Assembly: GCA_028277515.1 (NCBI GenBank)
Contig: JANQGC010000234.1
Coordinates: forward strand, 16,160 to 80,159
Source: Anaerolineae bacterium
Lineage (GTDB): Bacteria > Chloroflexota > Anaerolineae > Promineifilales > Promineifilaceae
Length of the DNA: 64,000 bases
Reading direction: 5' to 3'
Shown here: in pieces, positions 19,373-29,020 of the stretch
Layout: each line of letters opens with the position of its first letter
Position numbering within the stretch: position 1 is the first letter of the stretch
Notes under the pieces: generated by a model
Told to the model about the DNA's origin: nothing
Seen by the model: only the letters and a program-made list of their open reading frames with translations
Databases searched by the model: none
Translations under genes and position numbers: made by a program

Positions 19373-19831
19373 ATGTCACAAATTTCCCATGCAAAATTTC
19401 TGAAAACTTTACCTGAGGTTGTTTTACCAACGCTGCCGCAAGCGCTGCAAAGCATTCAGGTTCGCCAACCATATCGTTGGCTTATCCAATTTCACTATGG
19501 TGAGCCACGATTACACTATGAAGTCTCGCGTTCACCAAGGCGAAATGGCTGGGAATTAGGTTTTCATTGTGAAGCGCGGGATAAACGATTGAATCGTTTC
19601 TTATTGGATGGTTTTCGCCGAAACTTGTTTGAAATTAAGGAAACTCTGGGCAACAACATTGAAGCGGAAATGTGGGATCGAGGGTGGACAAAAATATATG
19701 AGGTTTTTCCTGAAGAACCACTAACTGAAGCGTACCAGAGGCGCGTTGGTGTGCGATTAGGAGAAATCATTTGCTGCCTCCATCCCATATACGTGGATTT
19801 ACGCGGATCGGTGGCTTCCGTCTATCGTTAG
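19373..19831 (+). CDS. Hypothetical protein, 152 aa
   Basis: Family not recognised. Soluble, with no signal or membrane segment, and a predicted beta-rich middle with alternating aromatic and charged residues (RWLIQFHYGEPRLHYEVSR near 54-72, NGWELGFHCEA), then a helical stretch ending in a Cys pair. Divergent from the methylase gene with about 100 bp between them, and convergent with the sugar-type methyltransferase gene that ends 8 bp away. The alternating pattern and tight packing support a real gene. Function unknown. Confidence 0.65.
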   Translation: MSQISHAKFLKTLPEVVLPTLPQALQSIQVRQPYRWLIQFHYGEPRLHYEVSRSPRRNGWELGFHCEARDKRLNRFLLDGFRRNLFEIKETLGNNIEAEMWDRGWTKIYEVFPEEPLTEAYQRRVGVRLGEIICCLHPIYVDLRGSVASVYR

Positions 19832-19838
19832 CAATGGT

Positions 19839-21026
19839 TCAAGCAACAACAAATTCGGCCGTCAATCCCATTTCTGATGCCATACTTTTAATTTCTTCCA
19901 AATAGACGGGGTTCATCAAAATAATGACATCCGGTTTATATTCCCGCAAAAACTCGGGGGCAACAATTTCCTGCCCACTGCCCACGACATACATGCCTTT
20001 TTTTCGCGGATTAATATCTACGATATAGGAGATTTGATCGGCCGTTTGCAACGTGTTTAGGAAAGTAACACCTTTTGAGCCGGCCCCCCAGGCCACGACG
20101 CGTTTTCCTTCCATAGCCCACTTTTCCAATTCATGCTGCCAATAAGCCACTTTGCTGCGATATTCAATGGCAAAAGATGTGACCTGCTCATTTAACACCC
20201 GCAATTCAGAATCTATGTTTAGATTTTCCAACTGATTCGATCCGGCGGGCGTGGCTTCAATTGTCAAAAACTGGCCTGCATATACCTCGTTTACATGCAC
20301 CACCCTGAACATACTGCTGCTAAATAAATAAGAAAGAGATTGCGGCGTGTAATAACCACAATGCTCGTAAATAATATCCCAAATGGCCAACGCTCTTAAT
20401 GTATACGCCATATTAGGCATTTCAAAAAAGAGCAACGTCTCTTCGCGATCGCCAATGGCTTCCCAAATTTCATCAATAAACGGTTTAGGATGTTCAATGT
20501 GTTCCAATACATGGCGGGAGCAAACCATGTCCGGCGTTTGTTCAAAATACTTACGCCATTCAAAATCCTGTATGAATGTCACTTGTCCATTTTTTTCATC
20601 ATCATCGGAAGGCACATAGGCCGCATCGAAGCCCCAACCCTCATTAGATCCCAGCGTACACAACAACCGTAAAAAATCGCCTTGTCCCGCCCCCAATTCC
20701 ACAATTTTCTTATCACGTAAGCTATGTCTTTCAACCAATCCACCGGCCAGGGACTCTGCATATGATTGGAACCGGGGTGAAAAATGAAGCGAATTTTCAT
20801 AAGCCTGGTTATATTCCATGAGGGTAGAATCAAAAGCCATATTGAAAACATGGCCGCAGCGGTTGCAAAAACCAAGAAAAATATCCCCCTTCGGCGCACT
20901 CAAAGCCGGGGCACGATTTGGCCACAGCAAATTGCAATGGACGGGAGCCTGCTCAATTTCAAGGAATTTGTGTATGTCGTCATTGTCACAAACAGGGCAA
21001 TTTTGAATTTGGATCTGGTCTGCCAT
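19839..21026 (-). CDS. SAM-dependent methyltransferase with C-terminal NDP-sugar C-methyltransferase-like domain
   Basis: 395 residues with the three-part layout of NDP-hexose C-methyltransferases: an N-terminal zinc knot (CPVCDNDD near 10-17 and CNRCGH near 54-59), a class I SAM domain (IVELGAGQGDFL near 108-119; SRHVLEHIEHPKPF) and a C-terminal Rossmann-like half (VVAWGAGSKGVTFLN, YIVDINPRKKGMYVVGSG). The family modifies deoxysugars or related scaffolds; the exact substrate is unknown. No sugar-biosynthesis partner is adjacent, although a dTDP-sugar reductase lies at 54 kb. Confidence 0.85.
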   Translation of the reverse strand: MADQIQIQNCPVCDNDDIHKFLEIEQAPVHCNLLWPNRAPALSAPKGDIFLGFCNRCGHVFNMAFDSTLMEYNQAYENSLHFSPRFQSYAESLAGGLVERHSLRDKKIVELGAGQGDFLRLLCTLGSNEGWGFDAAYVPSDDDEKNGQVTFIQDFEWRKYFEQTPDMVCSRHVLEHIEHPKPFIDEIWEAIGDREETLLFFEMPNMAYTLRALAIWDIIYEHCGYYTPQSLSYLFSSSMFRVVHVNEVYAGQFLTIEATPAGSNQLENLNIDSELRVLNEQVTSFAIEYRSKVAYWQHELEKWAMEGKRVVAWGAGSKGVTFLNTLQTADQISYIVDINPRKKGMYVVGSGQEIVAPEFLREYKPDVIILMNPVYLEEIKSMASEMGLTAEFVVA

Positions 21027-21168
21027 TATACCTCTTCTTCAATTTATGGTTCGCTGCAAAAAACCGGGCGATTGTAACCTATAATACTTGCGATGTCTTG
21101 CGGTCGCTTTGGTAGGAAAAACATTCATGCTAAAATCCCACGGGCAATCTGCCTTAATAGGAGACATA

Positions 21169-21531
21169 ATGTCGCGTATATTTATCTGGAGCATCGCCCT
21201 TGGATTGGGCTTAACGTTTATTTTATTTTTAATCATTGATCTGCAAACAACCTGGTGGTGGTATTGGAATTGGTTGTTTGCGGCCAGTGCCATTGCTTTC
21301 CTGTTATATGGCATTGATAAATTGCAAGCAAAGCGCAGTGGGGGACGGATTCCCAATCTTACCCACCATATCATGGCCCTTATTGGGGGTTATCCAGGTG
21401 CCTTTCTAGGCAGAATTGTTTTCAGTCACAAAAGTAATTTCCGCAAGAATCCAATTTATTTGGTTGTGTTAATTCTAAGCTTCATTCTGAGCGCGGCCGT
21501 CATTTATTGGCACTTCTTTGGTGCGGCATAA
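21169..21531 (+). CDS. DUF1294-family membrane protein
   Basis: Small integral membrane protein of 120 residues with about four hydrophobic helices. The family hallmark is the loop YGIDKLQAKRSGGRIPN followed by HIMALIGGYPGAFLGR and FSHKSNFRKNPIY. ATG 21169 is chosen because AGGAG (21159) precedes it at good distance; the frame is open further up to 21088, but that part does not look like the family. Function of DUF1294 is unknown. Confidence 0.85.
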   Translation: MSRIFIWSIALGLGLTFILFLIIDLQTTWWWYWNWLFAASAIAFLLYGIDKLQAKRSGGRIPNLTHHIMALIGGYPGAFLGRIVFSHKSNFRKNPIYLVVLILSFILSAAVIYWHFFGAA

Positions 21532-21629
21532 TCAATTGCAAGGACCAGTCAAATCGAATGGCAAATGCCAGGATCTATTTCTACAATTTGTTGTGAATTT
21601 GAGTTTATTCAGCCATCTGGACACCCATT

Positions 21630-22268
21630 ATGACAAAATATTTCATCACCGTCGCTGGAAACATTGGTGTAGGGAAATCTACTCTCGTACAGTTACTTTC
21701 TCACCATGTTGGTTGGGAACCCGTTTTTGAAGCGGTAACCGAAAATCCATATCTTTCCGACTTTTATAAAGATATGCGCCGGTGGGCTTTTCAATCACAA
21801 ATATTTTTTCTATCCCGCCGATTGCAACAGCACTACAAACTTCTCCAACAGCCCAATCCAATCATTCAAGATCGCAGTGTTTATGAAGATGCAGAAATCT
21901 TTGCTCGCAATCTTTTTGAGCAAGGGGATATGAGCAAACGAGATTGGGCCTGTTATTTAGATCTGTACAATACCTTGGCCACACTACTTCAACCCCCTGA
22001 TTTAGTCATCTACTTGAAAGCCACCGTTTCGACGCTTCGCAATCGCATTTCCCATCGAGGACGTCATTACGAAAAAACGATTTCCAAAGATTACCTGTCT
22101 CGTCTTAACAATCTTTATGATGAATGGGCGGCCAACTTCACTTACAGCCCGGTGCTAACTATCGATACAAATAATCTAAACTACGTTCAATATGAAGGGC
22201 ATTTACAGGAAATCTGGCAGAAAATAGATCATCGCCTGAAGGGAAGAGATTATCTCTCCCTCTCATGA
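21630..22268 (+). CDS. Deoxynucleoside kinase (dAK/dGK family)
   Basis: Salvage kinase that phosphorylates deoxynucleosides with ATP. The P-loop GNIGVGKST (10-18), the EAVTENPYL substrate loop, the DRSVYED motif (about 86-92; DRS is diagnostic) and an arginine-rich lid (TLRNRISHRGRHYEK) are present. At 212 residues the length is standard. Whether it prefers dA, dG or dC cannot be told. It could work alongside the B12-dependent reductase at 48 kb in keeping dNTP pools filled. Confidence 0.92.
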   Translation: MTKYFITVAGNIGVGKSTLVQLLSHHVGWEPVFEAVTENPYLSDFYKDMRRWAFQSQIFFLSRRLQQHYKLLQQPNPIIQDRSVYEDAEIFARNLFEQGDMSKRDWACYLDLYNTLATLLQPPDLVIYLKATVSTLRNRISHRGRHYEKTISKDYLSRLNNLYDEWAANFTYSPVLTIDTNNLNYVQYEGHLQEIWQKIDHRLKGRDYLSLS

Positions 22269-22298
22269 ACAGATCGTCAGTAATTTCCCAAATAAATA

Positions 22299-22328
22299 GT
22301 GACAACCTGTCGTATTTTATGTTATGCT
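22299..22328 (+). promoter_or_regulatory. Candidate promoter of the dodecin gene
   Basis: GTGACA (22299) and TATGCT (22323) are 18 bp apart, about 50 bp before the dodecin start. Both boxes are imperfect. Confidence 0.35.
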
Positions 22329-22376
22329 GTTAAAGGAACCGGAACATTCATATTAGTTGAGTAAGGAGAAATCTCA

Positions 22377-22580
22377 ATGAGTGTATATAAGGTAATTGAA
22401 TTGGTGGGAACGAGTGAAGAATCTTGGGAACATGCTGCAAAGCAAGCGGTGGAAATGGCAAATAAGTCATTACGCGATCTACGCGTTGCAGAAATTAGCA
22501 AGCTGGATATGCGCCTGGATGATGGGGAAATCGTAGAATATCGTGCCCGTGTGCGCGTTTCTTTTAAATACGAGGATTAA
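22377..22580 (+). CDS. Dodecin family flavin-binding protein
   Basis: 67-residue protein that in relatives assembles as a hollow dodecamer binding FMN, riboflavin or CoA, acting as a flavin buffer. The pattern VYKVIELVGTSEESWEHAA at the N-terminus, the central helix and the last strand (RVRVSFKYED) match the family closely. AAGGAG precedes the ATG at good distance. A repeat and a strong terminator follow. Confidence 0.93.
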   Translation: MSVYKVIELVGTSEESWEHAAKQAVEMANKSLRDLRVAEISKLDMRLDDGEIVEYRARVRVSFKYED

Positions 22581-22628
22581 ATCCGGTAATCAGTTTGATC
22601 TTTAATTTTCTAAACAATCTAAGTAGTA

Positions 22629-22687
22629 TGACAGTCACTCTGGTCATTATTTAAGTGGCAATACGAGTAATAAAGTGACTGTCACTT
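22629..22687. repeat. 60-bp element with AGTGACWGTCACT ends, copy 2
   Basis: Begins TGACAGTCACT and ends AGTGACTGTCACTT; each end is itself a palindrome and the two ends are also inverted repeats of each other. About 54 of 60 bases match 30554-30612, including the middle. Located after the dodecin stop. Confidence 0.8.
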
Positions 22688-22724
22688 GTCAAGGACCATT
22701 TAAGGTCGAAAAATTAAATTTTAA

Positions 22725-22753
22725 GCTCCCTGGAAAGTTCCAGGGGGCTTTTT
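22725..22753 (+). terminator. Rho-independent terminator after dodecin
   Basis: GCTCCCTGGAA (22725-22735) pairs with TTCCAGGGGGC (22738-22748) with one G-U pair, followed by TTTTT. Confidence 0.85.
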
Positions 22754-22898
22754 GTTTAAGAATCATGATCAATGCGGCCGTTCGTTTGTTGAATGAATCC
22801 CCATCAGGTTACACTATAAAAGTAGTTTTTCGCAGCTGCTAATATTTATCAATCTGATCAGATCTTATATTTTTTGTTATAGGAAAAGGAAAGTTCGT

Positions 22899-25800
22899 AT
22901 GTCCTCCGGCTATTTCCGATACCCATCGATTCATAAAAATAAAGTCGTGTTTGTATGTGAGGATGATTTGTGGGAAGTAGGGGCCACTGGCGGATTGGCA
23001 CGCCGTCTTACTGCAAATAAGGGGGAAGCATCATGGCCAGTGTTGTCTCCTGACGGAACCCATTTAGCCTTCACAGGCCAAGAAGAGGGCAGCCCTGAAA
23101 TTTATCTTATGCCTGCAAATGGTGGTCCTTCAAAGCGGATGACTTACATCGGCAATTACAGTTGCCATCCAGTCGGATGGGCAGATGACAACCATATTGT
23201 TTTCGCCCACAGTGGAAGCCAGCCATTTGGACAACTGCTATTCTTATACACGTTGGATGTGAATGGAAACGTACCGGAACAAATCAATGTCGGGCCGGCA
23301 CGGGCTTTATCTTTTGGTCCAAACGGGGAGATGGTAATCGGCCGAAACAATAACGACCCGGCGCATTGGAAACGATATCGTGGAGGAACCGCCGGCCAAA
23401 TCTGGATTGATTCATCCGGTGACAGGCAATTTCGGCCATTAATTGATTTGGAAGGCAACCTCGATTCTCCTATGTGGCTGGGCCGCCGTATTTATTTCCT
23501 TTCCGATCATGAAGGGATTGCCAACCTGTATTCCTGTACACTAGAGGGAAATGATTTAAAACGACATACGAATCATGACACATATTATGCTCGAAACGCG
23601 AAAAGTGATGGCCGGCGAATTGTGTATCATGCAGGTGCCGATTTATATATCTTTGATCCGGCGGCTGATTCTGATCACAAAATAAACATAGATTTTCAAT
23701 CCTCCAAAACACAACGAAGTCGGAAATTTGTTTCAGCATCCCGCTACCTGGAACATTACGATCTTCATCCAAAAGGACATTCAATTGCTATCACCAGCCG
23801 GGGGAAACCTTTCAGCTTTGGCAACTGGGAAGGTCCTGTCCTCCAATATGGAGAGGAGGAAGCACGTTATCGCTTGTTAAACTGGCTCAATGATGGAAAA
23901 CGATTGATCGCCGTCACCGACGCCAAAGGGGAAGAAAATTTTGTGCTCTTACAGCAAAACGAAAATGGCCTATTGCAATCGGAAATCATTGAAGATTTAG
24001 ACATCGGCCGTCCGGTGGAATTAAAAGTTAACCCCCAAAAAGAGCAAATAATCTTTAGCAATCATCGCCACGAATTATTCCAACTTGATCTAAGTAATAA
24101 GAGTCTAGCGTTGATAGATAAAGGGAAATCCAACCGGATTATGGAATTTAACTGGTCTCCCGATGGCGAATGGGTTGTTTATAGTGTTCCCATTTCTCTA
24201 CAGATTTCAATCCTAAAATTATGGCAGGCTCAAACCGGAGAAACCCATCAGATAACCAGTCCCCTGCTGCAAGATGTTGATCCTTCCTTTGATCCGCAAG
24301 GAAAATACATTTACTTTTTATCCTATAGGGATTTCGATCCGGTATATGACAACATGCATTTTGATCTGAGTTTTCCGCAAGGAATGCGTCCTTACCTGAT
24401 TACTTTGCAAAAAGATATGACCTCCCCATTCATGTCCCGTTCAAACGTGCTTTTAAAACATTCCAATGGTGATAAGAGCAATGATAATCGTTCGGCCAAG
24501 AATAACGGGAATGAGGATCGAAATGGTGAAAACAATGACAAACCTAATGACAGCCTAATAAAAATTGACCTTGAAGGGATTACCGATCGCATGATCGCTT
24601 TTCCGGTGCGAGAGGCGCTTTACGGCCGAATCCGCGGGACAGAAGATGGTAAAGTGATTTATTCACGATATCCGGTGGAGGGAACCCTCAATCAGTCTTG
24701 GTTTCCATCTACTCCTCCAGCTAAAGGGTCAATTTATATTTATGATTTTGAAAATCAAGAGGAGGAACGACTACTTAGCGGGATTTCCAATTATCGCATC
24801 ACGTCTGATGGAGCAAACATCGTCTATCGCAGCGGCAATGCGCTCAGGGCTTTAAAGGCAAGATCAAAACCGGAGGAAAATTCAAAGAACGCCAGTCGAA
24901 AAAGTGGGTGGTTGAACTTAACACGTGTAAAAGTCTCCGTCATCCCCGCTCAGGAATGGAGTCAGATGTACAGCGAAATCTGGCGATTGCAAAGGGACCA
25001 ATTTTGGACCCGCGATATGGCTCAAGTGGATTGGCTCGCCGTTTATAAGCGGTATGAACCTCTCCTGGAGCGCATCGCCAGCCGCTCTGAATTTTCTGAT
25101 TTAATCAGTGAAATGCAGGGAGAACTTGGAACCTCCCACACCCTGGAAATTGGAGGGGATTACCGGCCCGGACCGAACTACCGGCAAGGGTTCTTGGGCG
25201 TTGATTTGGATTATAATTCCGAATCAGATCGCTGGCGTATCACTCATATTGTTAATGGTGACGCCTGGGATGAAAAAACCGGCTCTCCTCTCAATCGGCC
25301 AGGTCATAATGTATCTGAAAACGACTATTTGCTGGCTATCAACGGCCGGCGGCTCAACAAAAACTTGACACCCGGTATGGCCCTGGTCGATTTAGCCGGT
25401 CAGGAGGTATCCCTGACCATGGCGACCCATTCCTCCGCCAATGGGGACAGCCTCAATTCTTATCGATCGATTACGGCAAAAACGCTACCGGATGAATCTG
25501 CAAGCCGCTATCGGGAGTGGGTGGAAAACAACCGCAGTATGGTTCATGAAGAAACCGATGGACGCGCCGGCTATATTCATATTCCGGATATGGGTCCGCG
25601 AGGATACGCCGAGTTTCATCGTGGTTTTCTGGCAGAAATGGAACGGGAGGGGATGATCATTGATGTGCGATTCAACGGTGGTGGCTTCGTATCCCAATTG
25701 ATATTAGAAAAATTGATCCGCAAGCGTATCGCATATGTCGTATCCCGTTGGTCGGAAACTCCAAGCCCTTACCCCAGGGAATCAATTATGGGTCCAATAG

Positions 25801-26198
25801 TCACTCTCACAAACGAATACGCCGGTTCAGATGGTGATATTTTTTCCCATAGTTTTAAACAACTGGGGCTGGGACCTTTGATTGGTACACGAACCTGGGG
25901 CGGGGTCATAGGCATCAATCCTCGCCACCCGCTCGTTGATGGAACAGTCACAACACAACCTGAATATTCACTTTGGTTTGCCGATGTAGGTTGGCAGGTT
26001 GAGAATTATGGAACAGATCCGGACATCGAAATCGACAACACACCGCAAGATTATATCGCCGGTGTCGATGCTCAATTGCAAAGAAGCATTTCGGAAATCA
26101 TAAAGTTGTTGGAAGAGAATCCGCCCCAAATGCCCACCTTTGAACGGCCGCCCAGTAAAGCTTTACCGGTACTCCCTGCATTAAAAGAAAAGGAATAA
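22899..26198 (+). CDS. Tricorn-type protease (S41 family)
   Basis: Large cytosolic peptidase that in archaea trims peptides released by the proteasome. 1099 residues, close to archaeal tricorn. An N-terminal six-bladed propeller (WPVLSPDGTHLAFTGQEEGSPEIYLMP repeats, in part) and a second propeller (about 280-680) precede the core, PDZ-like and S41 domains. Catalytic residues are recognisable: H747 in GTSHTLE and S977 in YAGSDGDIF; the segment RTWGGVIGI follows as in the family. A low-complexity Asn/Asp/Lys stretch (about 525-550) sits in the second propeller region. AGGAAAAGGAAAG lies just upstream of the ATG. An aldo/keto reductase gene starts 2 bp after the stop. Confidence 0.93.
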   Translation: MSSGYFRYPSIHKNKVVFVCEDDLWEVGATGGLARRLTANKGEASWPVLSPDGTHLAFTGQEEGSPEIYLMPANGGPSKRMTYIGNYSCHPVGWADDNHIVFAHSGSQPFGQLLFLYTLDVNGNVPEQINVGPARALSFGPNGEMVIGRNNNDPAHWKRYRGGTAGQIWIDSSGDRQFRPLIDLEGNLDSPMWLGRRIYFLSDHEGIANLYSCTLEGNDLKRHTNHDTYYARNAKSDGRRIVYHAGADLYIFDPAADSDHKINIDFQSSKTQRSRKFVSASRYLEHYDLHPKGHSIAITSRGKPFSFGNWEGPVLQYGEEEARYRLLNWLNDGKRLIAVTDAKGEENFVLLQQNENGLLQSEIIEDLDIGRPVELKVNPQKEQIIFSNHRHELFQLDLSNKSLALIDKGKSNRIMEFNWSPDGEWVVYSVPISLQISILKLWQAQTGETHQITSPLLQDVDPSFDPQGKYIYFLSYRDFDPVYDNMHFDLSFPQGMRPYLITLQKDMTSPFMSRSNVLLKHSNGDKSNDNRSAKNNGNEDRNGENNDKPNDSLIKIDLEGITDRMIAFPVREALYGRIRGTEDGKVIYSRYPVEGTLNQSWFPSTPPAKGSIYIYDFENQEEERLLSGISNYRITSDGANIVYRSGNALRALKARSKPEENSKNASRKSGWLNLTRVKVSVIPAQEWSQMYSEIWRLQRDQFWTRDMAQVDWLAVYKRYEPLLERIASRSEFSDLISEMQGELGTSHTLEIGGDYRPGPNYRQGFLGVDLDYNSESDRWRITHIVNGDAWDEKTGSPLNRPGHNVSENDYLLAINGRRLNKNLTPGMALVDLAGQEVSLTMATHSSANGDSLNSYRSITAKTLPDESASRYREWVENNRSMVHEETDGRAGYIHIPDMGPRGYAEFHRGFLAEMEREGMIIDVRFNGGGFVSQLILEKLIRKRIAYVVSRWSETPSPYPRESIMGPIVTLTNEYAGSDGDIFSHSFKQLGLGPLIGTRTWGGVIGINPRHPLVDGTVTTQPEYSLWFADVGWQVENYGTDPDIEIDNTPQDYIAGVDAQLQRSISEIIKLLEENPPQMPTFERPPSKALPVLPALKEKE

Positions 26199-26200
26199 GA

Positions 26201-27196
26201 ATGAAGCAACAATCGCTTGGTGATAGTGGATTAATGATCACCCCCATTGGATTAGGTTTGGCTGCGCTCGGCCGACCGGGTTACATCAATATCGGCCATG
26301 GCCAGGATTTAGACCATAACTATGATGTTGAGACAATGGAAGCGCATGCCCACACCATTTTAGATGCGGCATGGGAAGCCGGAATCCGCTACTTTGATGC
26401 CGCACGCTCTTACGGCCGGGCAGAACAATTCCTGTCCACCTGGTTGAACAAGAATAAAATACCGGTCCAATCTGTAACGGTCGGTTCAAAATGGGGCTAT
26501 ACGTATACGGCCGACTGGCAAGTTAAAGCCGAACACCATGAAATCAAAGAACACAGCTTGCGAGTATTAAAGCGGCAGTGGCAAGAAAGCCGTTCATTGC
26601 TGCAACCCTACCTGGACTTATACCAGATTCATTCTGCCACAATAGACAGTGGGGTCTTGGGCAACCAGGAGGTACTATCGGAATTAGCCCGGTTAAAGGA
26701 AAATGGATTGGGAATCGGTCTTTCATTGAGCGGGCCTAAGCAAGCGGAAACTTTACGCAAAGCAATGATGGTTCGATTTAACGGTGAAATGTTATTTTCC
26801 ACGGTTCAAGCAACATGGAATATCCTGGCTCAAGAGGCCGGCCCGGCATTGGATGAAGCCGGCCAAGCCGGGATGGGCATCATCGTTAAAGAGGCATTAG
26901 CCAACGGCCGGTTAACAGACCGCAATCAAGACCCGTCCTTTGCATTCAAAAAAACAATCTTGAGCAAAATAGCTGAGGACAATCGCACCACGATCGATGC
27001 GCTTGCCCTCGCTATCGTCATCCAGCAGCCCTGGTCTGATGTCGTACTCAGCGGTGCAACAACTATGGATCATTTAAAGTCAAATATAACGGCGCTAAAC
27101 CTCAACCTGGTTTCCGGATCAGATGAAATCCTGCGAAAATTAGGCGAGCCACCCCAGCAATACTGGGCATACCGTAGTGATCTAGATTGGAATTAG
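26201..27196 (+). CDS. Aldo/keto reductase
   Basis: NAD(P)H-dependent oxidoreductase with TIM-barrel fold, 331 residues. The catalytic tetrad is visible: D66 and Y71 in YFDAARSYG, K97 in VGSKWGY and H144 in YQIHSA. The C-terminal cofactor part includes VLSGATTMDHLKSNI. It starts 2 bp after the tricorn gene with AAGGAATAAG before its ATG, so it is probably cotranscribed. Substrate unknown. Confidence 0.9.
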   Translation: MKQQSLGDSGLMITPIGLGLAALGRPGYINIGHGQDLDHNYDVETMEAHAHTILDAAWEAGIRYFDAARSYGRAEQFLSTWLNKNKIPVQSVTVGSKWGYTYTADWQVKAEHHEIKEHSLRVLKRQWQESRSLLQPYLDLYQIHSATIDSGVLGNQEVLSELARLKENGLGIGLSLSGPKQAETLRKAMMVRFNGEMLFSTVQATWNILAQEAGPALDEAGQAGMGIIVKEALANGRLTDRNQDPSFAFKKTILSKIAEDNRTTIDALALAIVIQQPWSDVVLSGATTMDHLKSNITALNLNLVSGSDEILRKLGEPPQQYWAYRSDLDWN

Positions 27197-27212
27197 GAAA
27201 TGAGAGGATTAT

Positions 27213-28862
27213 TTATGAATCAAACTTGGCCGTCTCTGCTGCAATCGTTGATTCTAACGACTGATTCTCAGAATCCAAATTCATTCCTATTCGTCCGGAT
27301 TGAGAGCGGGAGGATACATCCGGCATAATCGCTCCTTCCAGAGATTTTACACTTGCCAACTGCTCTTGACTTACTTCTGCATCCGTCAAATCAGCGCCAC
27401 TTAAGTCCGCACCCTTCAATTTTGCATCCTTTAAGTTTGCCCAGCGCAGATTGGCCATGCTCAGATTTGCGCCTCGCAGATCCGCCCCACCTAGGATTGC
27501 GCCTCTGAAAAGTGCGCCACGGGCATTCGCCCCCCTTAAATCTACACCGCGCAAATCCGCTCCACTTAATCCGGCATCTTCCATAACAACACGGTTAAAC
27601 TTGGCGCTCCGCAAACTGGCTAAACTCAAATTGGCTCTACTTAAATCAGCATCCTTTAAGTTCGCCCCACTTAAATCCACCCTGCCTAAAATAGCATCAC
27701 GCATGCTGGCCCCTGCCAGGTTGGCGGCATTAATCTTCGCCCCTCGCAAGTTTGCCAGACTCAAATCTGCATTGCGCAAATCTGCCCCTGTAAGGAGCAC
27801 ATCACTCATCACAGCGCCGCCAAAGGAAGCAGTTCGTAAAGTGGCATTAATAAATGAAACGTGGCTGAGATTTGCTCCTTCCAACGTGGCCCGGTCTAAT
27901 TGTGCACCTTCCAAATCAGCATTGTTTAAATTGGCCATCCGTAAATTAGCCCGCTGCAGGTTTGCATTATAAACCTTTGCCCCGCGGAGTTTAGCGTTTT
28001 GTAGTGTCGCTCCGCTCAAATCAATTCTCGTTAAGTCCGCGAAACTTAAATTAGCCCCTTCGAGATTTGCCTGGCACAGGTTGGCTTCTTCCAACAATGC
28101 CTTGGTTAAAGTGGATTCACTTAAATCCGCTTCCATCAAGGTGGCTTCTCGCAGGTCGGCCTCACGCATATAACTTCCTCGCAAAATTGCTCGATTCATT
28201 TGTGAGTTATTCAATCTGCCGGCTCTTAAATCAGCCCGGCTGAGATTGGCCGACTGCAAGTTAGCGTGTCGAAGATCCGTTCGCTGTAGACTTGCTCCAA
28301 TCAAGTCGTATTCTCGTAAATCGGTACCTATTAGCTGCAGTTCGCTCAAATCCACAACCGGATCAAGAATTTTTAGGAGTCCGGATTTATATAAAAATTC
28401 AACAATTTGCCCTTTTCCTGAACTATTTACATTCCGCAACGTGGTTGAAGTCAAAGCGCGAGCAATAATGCGGATTTTGTCTCCCTCTTGCGAATCACAC
28501 AACCCACGTTCCAACATCAAATCCATCATATGGTCGATATATATTTGGACTGATTGTTGAAAATGCCGGCTATTCACTTTCTGCTGTTCAATTTGTTTCA
28601 TAGAACGAATCCACCACCAAATAACTCCCACTAATGTCAGTGGAATGAACGACAATGAAATCCAATCCCATAAGGTTTTAGCACCTTCGCTATTTTCTGC
28701 GACCCCAAATCCAACCCAGCTAGGAGATTGTTCCGGCCTGATTGCCCAGAAAAGCAAAAAGCCTAACCCAATAATGATTAAAGCCCCAAAGGGCAACCAC
28801 CATTTATAGTGCAGGGCTGACCTGAGCAATCCATTCTCTTTACTATCGTTCCATTTCATCAT
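27213..28862 (-). CDS. Pentapeptide-repeat membrane protein
   Basis: 549 residues. Two hydrophobic helices (about 21-43 and 69-88) anchor the N-terminus; residues about 170-505 are an almost unbroken run of A(D/N)LxX pentapeptides, roughly 65-68 copies, which should fold as a long right-handed quadrilateral beta-helix. A non-repeat domain (about 95-165) sits between anchor and helix. The Ser/Glu-rich tail is disordered. The repeats make the opposite strand open as well, so long reverse frames here are shadows. Function of such proteins ranges from DNA mimicry to scaffolding; none can be assigned. Confidence 0.9.
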   Translation of the reverse strand: MMKWNDSKENGLLRSALHYKWWLPFGALIIIGLGFLLFWAIRPEQSPSWVGFGVAENSEGAKTLWDWISLSFIPLTLVGVIWWWIRSMKQIEQQKVNSRHFQQSVQIYIDHMMDLMLERGLCDSQEGDKIRIIARALTSTTLRNVNSSGKGQIVEFLYKSGLLKILDPVVDLSELQLIGTDLREYDLIGASLQRTDLRHANLQSANLSRADLRAGRLNNSQMNRAILRGSYMREADLREATLMEADLSESTLTKALLEEANLCQANLEGANLSFADLTRIDLSGATLQNAKLRGAKVYNANLQRANLRMANLNNADLEGAQLDRATLEGANLSHVSFINATLRTASFGGAVMSDVLLTGADLRNADLSLANLRGAKINAANLAGASMRDAILGRVDLSGANLKDADLSRANLSLASLRSAKFNRVVMEDAGLSGADLRGVDLRGANARGALFRGAILGGADLRGANLSMANLRWANLKDAKLKGADLSGADLTDAEVSQEQLASVKSLEGAIMPDVSSRSQSGRIGMNLDSENQSLESTIAAETAKFDS

Positions 28863-29020
28863 TCAAAATTAGAACCTCAAAAAGCCATTATTGGCCATTG
28901 TACCACAGTGGGAAAAATATGGTTTGCCGTCTTAATTACCAGCGCTTCAAAATATTACCTTAAAAGTTTAAATCTACACCTTTCCCGAATGGGGTGTTTA
29001 GTGTATACTTTGTCCAATTG

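Larger units (their letters stand above)
22581..22898. other. 318-bp gene-free region
   Basis: Holds the palindromic repeat (22629-22687), the dodecin terminator (22725-22753) and the 5' region of the tricorn gene. An ACTATAAA box near 22813-22820 could be a -10, but no convincing -35 stands 16-18 bp before it. Confidence 0.6.

Noticed and set aside
27451..28560. Long open frames on the plus strand opposite the pentapeptide-repeat gene
   Set aside because: Their repeats (such as LKSAP) are the mirror of the pentapeptide codons; the minus-strand gene explains them fully.
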